This document shows positions 51,439 through 60,100 of a DNA stretch of 64,000 bases, piece by piece. The DNA is taken from the NCBI GenBank assembly GCA_945861535.1, contig CAMAUZ010000016.1:1-64000 (forward strand). The letters run 5' to 3'. Each line of letters begins with the position of its first letter. Position 1 is the first letter of the stretch. A program made the translations under genes and the position numbers. The notes beneath the pieces are model-generated. The model ran no database searches and was not told the origin of the DNA. It worked only from the letters and a program-made list of their open reading frames with translations. The stretch is from Akkermansia muciniphila. Its GTDB lineage: Bacteria; Verrucomicrobiota; Verrucomicrobiia; Limisphaerales; BJHT01.

Positions 51439-52593
51439 CTATTCCTTGGTGGAAAAGGAAGGGGGAAGGATGAATTCCCAACCGGCGGCGTTCGGAACCG
51501 CGGCGCGGAGTTTGGTGGCGATCCGCACGGCGTTGGCGGGGGCAAAGGGTAGGATCACTTTCAGGCCCGCAGCGGCCCGGCTGGGGGGAAGGATGGGAAT
51601 GCCTTCAAGCTGGCTGCCGTCGCGTTGGGTGTCTTCGTCGAGAATGCAGGCAGGATGCCGCCCCAATTGGGTCAGCAGAGCGATGCCGGCCATGCCCGCG
51701 CCGAAGATGGCGAAGTCACCGGTCCGGGTCGCGGTATCAAAGTGGCGGACCGTCGCACCATACCAATCAAAGACCGCGCGCGCGTGCGCCAGCGTCCGGG
51801 CGTCAGTCGTGGCGTCAGTTGCCGGAGCGGTGGCCTGGCGCAGCAGCAGGGTGAGACAGTTATGAATCCACGGCGTCCCGTCCCGCGCGACTTCAAAGCC
51901 CGACTGGCGGCAGAGAATCTCCAGCGTCCGCCGGCTGAAGTGGGAGGTGTGATCAATCACCGCGAGATCATACGGTGTCCGCTCGATGTCCGGGACTTGC
52001 ACGAGGAGAAACCCACCCGGAGTTAGTCGGGCGCGCAGTTCGGCCAGCGGGCCGTGCGGGGCGGGGATATGTTCGAGCGTGTGCCAGAGCACGATAAGGT
52101 CGAACTGATCGTGGGGCAGCTTGGAGAGTGATCCTGAAGTGAAGCTGGCGACCCCGGGCAGGCGCAACACTTCGTCACGATGCTTGTCATTCAAATCATA
52201 GCCGTGGAGTTCCCAGCCGGGGAGCAGCGCGCCCGCGGATTTGAGCACCGCGCCATTGCCGCAGCCGACGTCGAGCAAGCGACCTTTGGCGGGGAGGAGA
52301 GGAAGGCATTGTTCGAGCGTGTGCCAGGTGCGCGGGCGGGGCGCGAGGCCGTCGGGAAAGACGACTTGCTCGTTGCCCTGGGCGAGGTGGTGCGGGGCGT
52401 AATGGCGATAGATGTCGCCGATGGCGGCGAGCGTGGCGGGGTCGTGGTGTTTCTGGAGATGACCGCAGCGCGGACAGAACTGGATGACGGCGGGAAGCTG
52501 GCAGGGCCACGAATCGGAGGTGACTGAGCCAGCCCGAATCCCGGCCATTCCCAAATCCAGCGCGGTCTCGTTCTGGCAGGCGAAGCAATTCAT
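51439..52593 (-). CDS. SAM-dependent methyltransferase with N-terminal zinc-binding motif
   Basis: 384 aa. The N-terminal Cys pairs CFACQ and CPRCGH form a zinc-ribbon-like motif, as in sugar C-methyltransferases. SAM motif I is GRLLDVGCGNGAVLK near residue 105; motif II is DLIVLWHTLEHIPAPHG. The C-terminal 100 residues resemble the extra Rossmann-like domain of that group (FAIFGAGMAGIALLTQLGRH). The start overlaps the stop of the acetyltransferase gene (ATGA), so translation is coupled. The likely substrate is a nucleotide sugar of the surface glycan. Confidence 0.8.
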   Translation of the reverse strand: MNCFACQNETALDLGMAGIRAGSVTSDSWPCQLPAVIQFCPRCGHLQKHHDPATLAAIGDIYRHYAPHHLAQGNEQVVFPDGLAPRPRTWHTLEQCLPLLPAKGRLLDVGCGNGAVLKSAGALLPGWELHGYDLNDKHRDEVLRLPGVASFTSGSLSKLPHDQFDLIVLWHTLEHIPAPHGPLAELRARLTPGGFLLVQVPDIERTPYDLAVIDHTSHFSRRTLEILCRQSGFEVARDGTPWIHNCLTLLLRQATAPATDATTDARTLAHARAVFDWYGATVRHFDTATRTGDFAIFGAGMAGIALLTQLGRHPACILDEDTQRDGSQLEGIPILPPSRAAAGLKVILPFAPANAVRIATKLRAAVPNAAGWEFILPPSFSTKE

Positions 52594-53432
52594 GCGGGCA
52601 GGCTATCGGGCGGCAGCGGGCCGCACAAGATTGCATCCCGGCAGCGCAGGCAATCGGGTCCGCAGCGGGTCAGTTCCGGCTGGGCGCGGATGACCGGAGC
52701 GAGCCGGTCCACCAAGTCCGCAATCGGAGCGGCTTGCGCCCGACAGGTGCCGATCAGTTCGGAACGAAACAGGTCCTGGCAGAATGGCAGCAGGGCAGTG
52801 AAGCCCTTGGCACAGCCGCTGGTCGCCACTTCGCGGATGACACCGCGGGCATCCATCGCCCAGCGAATGAACGGCCGGCGGCCCGCGTGCTCTTCCGCGA
52901 GGTGGATGGCGGTGCAGGAGGAGAGATCGACGCCGAGCAGCACGACATAGCCGCCGGCCGCGGCGAGTTTCTCCAACGGGCGACCGGTGCTCTCCCACGG
53001 ATGGTCCGCGAGCCAGGCGGCGGCCTGCGGCCCCACGCCGAGCCAGGAATGCCAAGGATGATTGCTGCGCAGGGTCCCGGGCCGGCGGGCGAAGGTGTGA
53101 CAGACCGCTCCCATCTTGGGATGCACGGGTGCGGTCAGGAGCTCAAAGGGCCGCGGCGGATTGATGAAATCGAAGTGAACGGCGTAGTCGCAGCCGTTCT
53201 GGCGGTAGCGTTGTCCGGGGGGCGGCGGAATTTTGGCGGCACACTGAAACCCCGGCAGCAACACCGTGGAACCGACGCTTTGCAGGGCGTTCAAGACCGT
53301 CTCGGCACCTCCTTCGACGCGCCCGAAACTCCGCAGCGAAGAGTGGACGGCGACTGGTTTTCCAGCGAGACCAAGACGCCGCAGGCCCGCTGCCAGCGAT
53401 GCTTCGGAGACGGCCAACGGGAGGGCGGACAC
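52590..53432 (-). CDS. AAC(3)-family N-acetyltransferase
   Basis: 280 aa from GTG 53432, which starts 2 bp after the upstream stop; a longer frame upstream overlaps the radical SAM gene and is rejected. Family features: KPVAVHSSLRSFGRVEGGAE, then VLLPGFQC, TFARRPGTLRSNHPWHSWLG (the RSxHPxxS motif) and LLGVDLSSCTAIHLAEE. Known members use acetyl-CoA to acetylate an amino group; some inactivate aminoglycosides, and others in glycan loci act on amino sugars. The genomic place favours the second. The C-terminus has four Cys (CGPDCLRCRDAILC) that could bind metal. Confidence 0.75.
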   Translation of the reverse strand: MSALPLAVSEASLAAGLRRLGLAGKPVAVHSSLRSFGRVEGGAETVLNALQSVGSTVLLPGFQCAAKIPPPPGQRYRQNGCDYAVHFDFINPPRPFELLTAPVHPKMGAVCHTFARRPGTLRSNHPWHSWLGVGPQAAAWLADHPWESTGRPLEKLAAAGGYVVLLGVDLSSCTAIHLAEEHAGRRPFIRWAMDARGVIREVATSGCAKGFTALLPFCQDLFRSELIGTCRAQAAPIADLVDRLAPVIRAQPELTRCGPDCLRCRDAILCGPLPPDSLPA

Positions 53433-53434
53433 AA

Positions 53435-54529
53435 TCAGGAAACCACCGCGGATTCCTTCAGCTTTACGGCCGGATCCCCATGCGTGCCGTGCAGTTCCTT
53501 GTGCCAGTTCTGGAGGCGGTCGATCCGGTTGTAGTAGGTGTATTCCGCAGTGCGGCGGACGAGCAGGCCGTCGCGCACGAGGTCCTCGTATTGGTAGCTG
53601 GACCAGCGGTCGCAGGTTTTGCAGATGGGAATTTTGTCCCACTGCCCGCGCTCGTGGAGGCGGCGCATCGAAGTGAATTTCGGACCGTGCCACACGCCCT
53701 TGACGCCGTCCTTGAACACGTTGCCCATGTTGTATTCGTTGAAGCCATCGAGGCAGCAGAGCGAGACGTTGCCGTTGGTGTTTACGGCCAGGGTGGAGTA
53801 GAGCGACGGGCACGGCACCCGTTCGCCCGCGGCGACGAAGCCGGAGAAGTGACCGGCTTCATAGATTTCGCCGATGCGCACGGCGTCCACTCTCGGGGTC
53901 CAAAACTCGACGAACGCATCGCGCTCGTGGCGGTTGACCGCTTGCAGCGTCATGGAAACACCGATACGCGGATGCGGCCGATCGCCGCGGGCCGTCATCA
54001 ACCGCGCGACGGCCTGATGCAGGAGGTCGAGCCGTTTGATGCCGCGCACCTTCAGCAAGGTCTCCGACGTCGTCGCATCCACGCTCACGAACACCGAGTC
54101 GAACTTGATGTCCACGAGGAACTTCGCCATGTCCTCGTTGATCTTCAGCCCGTTGGTGTTCATCGCCACCGTCAGCCCGCGCTGCTTCATCTGCGTGATG
54201 TGCTCCTTGAAATTCGGATTCATCAGCGGCTCGCTCCACATGCCGGGCATCATCAGGGGCTTGGCGGCGACGAGTTCGTCGAGCACCTGCCGGGCGTTCT
54301 CCACGGTCATGGATTTCTTCAGAAAATCCTTGAGCCGCGGGTCATCGGTGCCGCCGTGGACGATGCACATCGGGCACTTGAGATTACAATCCGTCACCAG
54401 GTCGAGCAGCACCCGCGGCGGCAATTCGGGCACCGGCAGCGGCGCGGCGGCGGTCCGTGCGGGTGCGGGTGTGGACGCAGGCGCGACCGGGGCGATGGGC
54501 GCTTCGAGTTCAGTAATTGGAGGATTCAT
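53435..54529 (-). CDS. Radical SAM/SPASM domain protein
   Basis: 364 aa from ATG 54529; a TTG start 13 codons upstream is possible. An Ala/Pro-rich leader of about 40 residues precedes the cluster motif CNLKCPMC (CX3CX2C, residues about 48-55). The core includes MWSEPLMNPNFKEHI, VAMNTNGLKINEDMA and FVSVDATTSETLLKVRG. A SPASM-type C-terminus has CPSLYSTLAVNTNGNVSLCC, then a GNVFKDGV motif and CKTCDRW for auxiliary Fe-S clusters. It is the first gene of the minus-strand polysaccharide unit. The substrate is unknown; sugar modification is an inference from context. Confidence 0.75.
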   Translation of the reverse strand: MNPPITELEAPIAPVAPASTPAPARTAAAPLPVPELPPRVLLDLVTDCNLKCPMCIVHGGTDDPRLKDFLKKSMTVENARQVLDELVAAKPLMMPGMWSEPLMNPNFKEHITQMKQRGLTVAMNTNGLKINEDMAKFLVDIKFDSVFVSVDATTSETLLKVRGIKRLDLLHQAVARLMTARGDRPHPRIGVSMTLQAVNRHERDAFVEFWTPRVDAVRIGEIYEAGHFSGFVAAGERVPCPSLYSTLAVNTNGNVSLCCLDGFNEYNMGNVFKDGVKGVWHGPKFTSMRRLHERGQWDKIPICKTCDRWSSYQYEDLVRDGLLVRRTAEYTYYNRIDRLQNWHKELHGTHGDPAVKLKESAVVS

Positions 54530-54755
54530 CAACGCCGGCACTATGGTGGCAGGAGAACGAGATTTCAAGGCAATCCCCGGCCTGGCGATTGTCTCCGGTA
54601 AATCAAAAAGTGCAGGAGACGCTCGCGCATCCCCTGCACCTCGGTTGACAACACCACCAACTCACAAACTCCGCCAGCTAGCCGCCCTTGCTCAAAGGCA
54701 CTCCGCTGACGGAAAAATAGTCCCGCCGCGAACAATGACACCCACCCGCTCGCGC

Positions 54756-55061
54756 TCAGTCGCCCTTGCGACAACACCGCGACGCCAGCAGATAGCCGAG
54801 CATCGCCCCGATCCCCACACCAATCCCGATGGCTTGATAAGGGTGCTCCCGCACCACTTCGTCAGTCGCCTTTGCGCCCTCGATCGCCTGGTCCCGGACT
54901 CGGCCATAGACTTCCCGGCCGCGTTCCACCGCGACGGCCAGCCGCTTGCGGGCTTCACCGACCTTCTCGCCGGCCACATCGGCGGTGGCGCTGAGGAGCG
55001 CCTGCGCATCCTCGGCCAGTTTGTTCATCTCGTTGCTGATTGCTTGGGTTTGTTTGCTCAT
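54756..55061 (-). CDS. DUF883 (ElaB/YqjD-like) membrane protein
   Basis: 101 aa from ATG 55061: an amphipathic helix MSKQTQAISNEMNKLAEDAQ, then a middle coiled region (EKVGEARKRLAVAVERGREV), then the family ending YQAIGIGVGIGAMLGYLLASR with a single C-terminal helix and RCCRKGD. E. coli relatives bind ribosomes and sit in the membrane in stationary phase under RpoS control. Its ATG lies within the upstream stop (ATGA), so it is translationally coupled to the CBM48 protein. Confidence 0.8.
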   Translation of the reverse strand: MSKQTQAISNEMNKLAEDAQALLSATADVAGEKVGEARKRLAVAVERGREVYGRVRDQAIEGAKATDEVVREHPYQAIGIGVGIGAMLGYLLASRCCRKGD

Positions 55062-55444
55062 AGGTTCTGTTTTTTTGGTTGGTTTACGTTTTTGAGGGGA
55101 AAATTCTCCGCCTCGGCAAGGTGAGCAGTTTCCGCTTGGCGAACTACTTCCAGCACCGAGTTTCTGCCGCTGAACGGATTTGGCACCGAGTCCGTCGCCG
55201 ACGGATCGGACATCCATATGCCGTCCACCACCAGACAGTATTCGTACCTGCCCGGTGCCAGGACCGTATCCTTCAGCCAGTGACCACCGCCGATGGGTTG
55301 CAGAGTCATGGCTGCGGGCTGCCACTGATTAAAGGTCCCGGCGACACAAACCGTCGTGGCCGTCAGATGTGGGAACTCAAAACGAACGGGCACCAACGGG
55401 GGCCCGACGCTCCGGGTGTGGTTATGGTTACGATTGTGTTTCAT
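55058..55444 (-). CDS. CBM48 (isoamylase-N/AMPK glycogen-binding) domain protein
   Basis: 128 aa from ATG 55444 (ATG 55465 possible). A His/Asn/Arg tail precedes the domain: VPVRFEFPHLTATTVCVAGT, FNQWQPAAMTL, GHWLKDTVLAPGRYEYCLVVDG, then WMSDPSATDSVPNPFSG, with the Trp and Asn/Phe contacts that bind alpha-glucan. No enzymatic domain is attached. It is coupled to the DUF883 gene. Stand-alone domains like this may recruit proteins to glycogen or act as regulators. Confidence 0.75.
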   Translation of the reverse strand: MKHNRNHNHTRSVGPPLVPVRFEFPHLTATTVCVAGTFNQWQPAAMTLQPIGGGHWLKDTVLAPGRYEYCLVVDGIWMSDPSATDSVPNPFSGRNSVLEVVRQAETAHLAEAENFPLKNVNQPKKQNL

Positions 55445-55549
55445 AGCGGGTGATGGGTGGGACAACTATCGGCAACTCTTCTATCTGCAACTCTTCGGGC
55501 TAAAATTCATTTACCTGCGTATCCTGCCCCAGACCGTCGCGCTGTAGCC

Positions 55550-55563
55550 ATGGGGTGTTACCC
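55550..55563 (-). promoter_or_regulatory. Conserved motif GGGTAACACCCCAT upstream of CBM48-DUF883 operon
   Basis: Read toward the operon the 14 bases are GGGTAACACCCCAT, 105 bp before the CBM48 ATG. The same motif, in the same orientation relative to the gene, occurs at 62576 and 62867. It is internally a partial palindrome (GGGT and ACCC). It is a candidate binding site for a shared regulator or an alternative sigma factor. Confidence 0.5.
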
Positions 55564-55692
55564 TACCCGGCCCGGGGATCACCCCTCCCCGCCCAGCTCT
55601 CCTTGTGCAATTAGGTAGTCAGGAGCGCGGCGTTCACACCGCGGACCCGGCCACCCGCTACGCGCGCCGAACACCAATCCGCCTTTGATTGG

Positions 55693-56202
55693 TCAATAAA
55701 GACCCCCCGAGCGTTCGCCCGCCTTTTCCCGGACACACACCTCCGCGGCCTCCGGAGTGACTGCCTTCCGCGAACCATCCGCCGATCGCCAGGTCAATAA
55801 AACCGCGAGAGAAAGCAGCGTCAGGTCAATGGCCAGATTGACCAGTCCGACATGCTTGCCGCCAATCGTCCCAAAGCAGCCGCACTCAATGTTCAGCCCG
55901 CGCGCCAGCGCCGAGCCAATGACAAACAGAAACATTACCGTCAGTCCGGTGATGACGAGCGCCGCCGCCCGGAGCCAGATACCCGCCAAGACAAAGCAAC
56001 CCGCGGTAACTTCAACCCAGGGAATCAGGATCGCGACCAGGTTGATCAGTTCGTGCGGCACCAACCGATAGTTGCTTACGTCCAACGCGAACTTCGCGGG
56101 ATTGGCAATCTTAAGTCCACCGGCCAGCACAAACGCTCCCCCTACTATCAGCCGCAATACCCAGGGCAGAAGGGTGGGATAGCGAGCAGAGATGGCGTTC
56201 AC
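55693..56202 (-). CDS. MauE/DoxX-family membrane protein
   Basis: 169 aa from GTG 56202 (GTGA overlap with the rhodanese stop). Four transmembrane helices: LLPWVLRLIVGGAFVLAGGL, HELINLVAILIPWVEVTAG, ALVITGLTVMFLFVIGSAL and HVGLVNLAIDLTLLSLAVLL. Between helices 3 and 4 is the motif LNIECGCFG, as in MauE/DoxD-like proteins linked to disulfide or sulfur handling. The gene follows a rhodanese and a DUF1573-type fragment, a combination often seen in Verrucomicrobia and Planctomycetes and probably concerned with thiol or sulfur chemistry at the membrane. Confidence 0.75.
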   Translation of the reverse strand: MNAISARYPTLLPWVLRLIVGGAFVLAGGLKIANPAKFALDVSNYRLVPHELINLVAILIPWVEVTAGCFVLAGIWLRAAALVITGLTVMFLFVIGSALARGLNIECGCFGTIGGKHVGLVNLAIDLTLLSLAVLLTWRSADGSRKAVTPEAAEVCVREKAGERSGGLY

Positions 56203-56675
56203 TTCTTACCTCCCGGAGTCGTGGGCAGACCCGCCTGTCTCCAGACGGTCCAACCATTCAAGAGCAGATGTGTGTTCGTGTAGCCACCCTCCCGCAGGCT
56301 GGCCTGCAACCGATGGCTGAGTTCACATTCCACGCCGTCGCAGTAGAGGACCAGTTCCGTCTCGGGAGTCAGCAGCGGTGCAATCGCACCGAAGTGTTGC
56401 GCGAAGGACTGCGCGGGCAGGTTCAGCGCGTTGCCAATGTGCCCGGCGGCGTAGTCTGCCGGTTCACGGGCATCGAGGAAGAGCGCGGCCCCGCCGGACC
56501 ACATTTGCTTGGCCTGCTCCAGGCTGATGAACAACTCCACGGGCCGCACCGGCTTGGGAGGAGCCATCAGCGGCAGGCCGCGCGGCGAGAGCCGGTTCCC
56601 CGCCAATCCCGCCGCGACCCCAAGCAACACGACCCCCAGCGCCTGCGGCAACGTTGACCGCAACCAGGCGTTCAC
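56199..56675 (-). CDS. Membrane-anchored rhodanese-like protein
   Basis: 158 aa from GTG 56675 (GTGA overlap with the upstream stop). It has an N-terminal anchor (ALGVVLLGVAAGLAG). The rhodanese domain has ISLEQAKQMWSGGAALFLDA, then REPADYAAGHIGNALNLP, the active loop LVLYCDGVECE with Cys near position 119, and LLLNGWTVWRQAGLP. It would transfer sulfane sulfur or sense persulfide in the periplasm. It is translationally coupled to the MauE/DoxX gene behind it. Confidence 0.8.
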   Translation of the reverse strand: MNAWLRSTLPQALGVVLLGVAAGLAGNRLSPRGLPLMAPPKPVRPVELFISLEQAKQMWSGGAALFLDAREPADYAAGHIGNALNLPAQSFAQHFGAIAPLLTPETELVLYCDGVECELSHRLQASLREGGYTNTHLLLNGWTVWRQAGLPTTPGGKK

Positions 56676-57178
56676 GGCTTGAAGACATTGACGATGATCG
56701 GCACTTCAATCCGCGGCTGCGAGGGCACCGAGGTTTCAAATGACACCAACCCGCTCACCGTGCTCGGCGGCATCTCTTCGAGGCGCGCGATCAGCTCATA
56801 AGCTTTGCCGGCCTCCTTGGGCACCAGTTCGACCTTGAGGCCCTTGAGCGTGCTTTGAGGATTCTTCACGGTCATCGCCTTCCCGGACGCAGAGCGAATG
56901 GTCACCCGCCGGAGCACCAGGGCCTCCGGGCGCTCGGCCGGTGCATTCGCCGCATCGGTGATGCTCCAATACAAGGCTTCCGGACTCACTGAGATCTCAC
57001 CCATGATCTGTCCATAGACATAAATGCTTGCCACCGGAGTGTTGGTCTGTTCGGCGGCATAGACATGGACATACTCATTGAAGCGTCCGGGCGTTCCCTC
57101 TCTTATTATGGCGACCCGAATGCGCGCCGCGGAGGTATGCCCCTTGACGGACGGCTCCACGGTCGCCAACATCGTCCT
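56672..57178 (-). pseudogene. DUF1573-like protein, 5'-truncated
   Basis: The recognisable part reads GRFNEYVHVYAAEQTNTPVA, then SIYVYGQIMGEISVSPEALY and EVPIIVNVFKP at the end: beta-sandwich repeats of the DUF1573 (Ig/ASPM-like) type. Homology appears abruptly around 57178, and its first codons overlap the 3' end of the ndvB-like frame in another frame. No signal peptide or start belongs to it, so the 5' part has been deleted and the gene fused onto ndvB. Its TGA overlaps the rhodanese GTG, so the downstream genes depend on transcription through it. Confidence 0.6.
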
Positions 57179-57184
57179 CGGGCG

Positions 57185-60100
57185 ACACGCTGATCTCGGT
57201 GTGAAGCTCGAGGCCCCCATGCCGCTGCCGAAACTCCGCACGCGCCTGGGTAAAGATGGCTTCGTAGTGTTTGGTGGTACGCCCGGTGGGTTGATAGGCG
57301 CTGGACCAGAATTCGCCCGTCGCTACATCCCGCAGGTACACAAAGGTCCCCCAGCAATCCCGCGTGGCATCCTCCCGCCAACGCGTCACCGCGAGGTCGC
57401 GCCACCGACTGTAGCCGCCGCCGGCGCTGCTGATCATGACATGATAGCGGCCATTGGAGAGCAAATGCACGTCGGGCACCGGCGGAGTGGGATTGGTGAA
57501 GATACGCATGACGGCCTCACCGCCGCCCGCGAGCGCCCGCGATTCCTCCAGCTTCAAATCATCCGCCAGCACGCTGGCGGCAGTATTTGGCACCCGCTCT
57601 TGCAACAACAAGTCGGCCGCCTTTAACAAGGGGCAGGCTAGGAACCGCCGCGGCATCGGGTCGTCGCGCAAGACATTGACCAGCGCCAGCAGGCTCATCC
57701 CCTGATGGTGCGCCATGAAGGAACGGATGGTGACACTCTTCTCACCCGGCGGGAGGCGGGACGGGGTATAATCCACGGCTTCGTAGAACCCATAGGCACC
57801 GGCCCGGCCCTCGGCAGCCAGGCGTTGCAGGTTTTCACAGGCGGCCCGGGGCGACACGATCAGGGCCATCGCCGTGGCATAGGGAGCAATCACGAGGTCA
57901 TCGGCCAACCCCCGCTTCAGACCCAGGCCCGGCACGCCAAAGGCCCGGTACTGATAGTTCAATTGCGCATCAGTCCGGTGATAGCCAGACTCGGAGATTC
58001 CCCATGGCACTCCCCGCAGTCGGCCGTACTCACATTGTTGCTCGACCGCCGCCCGGCAGGTGTGATCGAGCAAGGTGTTCTCATAGTTGGGCATGACCAG
58101 CAGCGGCATCAGATACTCGAACATCGAGCCGCTCCACGAAACCAAGATCGGCTCACCGCGTGACGCGACCAGCAGCCGGCCCAGCGAAAACCAATGCTCC
58201 TGCGGCACCTGCCCCAGCGCGATGGCGACATAGCTGCACAGGCGAGCCTCCGAGGCCAGCAGGTCGTAGAAGCTGGTATCACAGCGGCGCTCACTGACGT
58301 TGCAGCCAATGGCAAACAAATCCCGCGCTGAATCGAAGAGAAATGAGAAATCCATGGCCGCCGCCAGTTCGTCGCAGCGCGCCGCCAGAGTCTCCACGGC
58401 CAGCAGTCTCTGGCGCGCATGGTCGCTGGCCAATCGCAGGCAACGGACCAGCTCCGGGGCACCGCCGGCCGCTTCCAGCAGGGGCACGAGGGTTTGATCC
58501 AGCTTCGCGACTTCCGCCAAGGTAGGTCCGCGGTCCAGCGCGGCGAGTTGCTCCGCCAGTGTCGCGGCATCCGCCACGGGTAGGCTCGCCTCGGCCCTGG
58601 CCCCCGGGGGCGATGCCGGCGGTGGCGCCGCGCACTTACTCTTGGCAACGAGCGCGGGCAGCCCAAGCCACGGCGCGAGGAACCGCAATTCCTCCAACTG
58701 CTCCTCACAGTTCCGGTGCAGCGTCTGACTCCACTCTTTCAACTCCTCCTCCCGGCCGGCGAACGAGTCCCTTATCTGGGTGGCCAGAGCTTTCGCCCGA
58801 TCCAACCCGGCCAACGCCGCGCTCAAAGTCTCCGGAACTCTCGCCAATTCCGAGCTGAATTCCGACAACGCAACGCTCTCACCGGCCAACGTCTTAAGGA
58901 CGCCCACCGTGTCGCGCAGACCAACGAAACTCTGCGGGTGCAAGATTCTCTCCGCCGGCAATTCCCGCAGGCCCGCGCCGAGAGTTAGCAGGTGACCCGC
59001 CAGATTGCCGCTGTCCACACTGGAGACATATAGCGGCAGGAGGGGGCGCAAGGTCCGGGTGTCATACCAGTTATAGAAATGCCCGCGGTGCCGTTCGAGG
59101 CGCTGGAGCGTGGCCAGAGTATCATGGGTGCGGCGCAGCAAGCCGCCCACCGAGAGATACCCGAAATCGCGGGCGGCCAGATTGGCGAGCAGTGCGAGCC
59201 CGATATTCGTGGGGGAAGTGCGGGAAGCAATCGTGGGGACGGGCACCTCCTGAAAATTATCCGGCGGCAGCCAGTTCTCCTGCGCCGTGACAAAGGTCTC
59301 GAAGAAATGCCAGGTCTTCCGGGCAGTCTGTCCGAGAAAGGTCACTTGCTCGCGGGTCAGATCCGGCGGCACAGACACGATTGGCTGGCTGATCCACCAG
59401 GCGATCCACGGCGCGATGACCCAGACCCCGAGAATCGGCAGCGCCCCGGAAACTAATTCCGGCGACGTAGTGCCCAGGAAGACTCCCGTCACCAACGCCA
59501 GGGCCGGGGTGATCCACATGGTGACATAGAAGCCCGTCAGGTCGGCGCGCGTGGCCCGCTCGGAATCGCCCGAGGTCTGCCACTCGAGCAGGCGCCGGCG
59601 CGTCACCAACAGGCGGAGCAGCGTCCGCCCGATGGCGTCCAGACTGATAAAGGCGTCGTAAGGCAGGAAGACAAAGGCGAGGAGTATCTGGGCCAGTTGC
59701 CGGCCGCCAGCTCCAGCCACGCCGCGCAGATGCAGCGTCCATGGCAAATCCGTTGGCTTGCCAAGCCCGTTGACCAGCGTCGCCAACAGTCCGGGCAGGA
59801 TAATAATTGCCAGGACCCACAGCACTCCCAGGCTCCCGAGGCCCTGCCCAAGCAACCACGCACCGAGGATCAGCAGCAACAGCGCTACCGGGACCAGACT
59901 GCGCCGCAGATTGTCGAAGATCTTCCACTGGGACAGAGCGGAAAGCGGGTTGGCGATGCGCCGGGCATCCGACCCCGGCACCCGCGGCAAGAGCCATTGA
60001 GTGATCTGCCAGTCACCCCGAATCCAGCGGTGACGGCGGTCGATGTCCACGTTGTAGCGGGACGGATGCTCCTCATAAAACTCCACGTCACTCACCAGCC

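Noticed and set aside
53433-53813. Longer start for the AAC(3)-family gene
   Set aside because: It would overlap the radical SAM gene by 380 bp in another frame; GTG 53432 lies 2 bp after that gene's stop and begins at the family's usual N-terminus.
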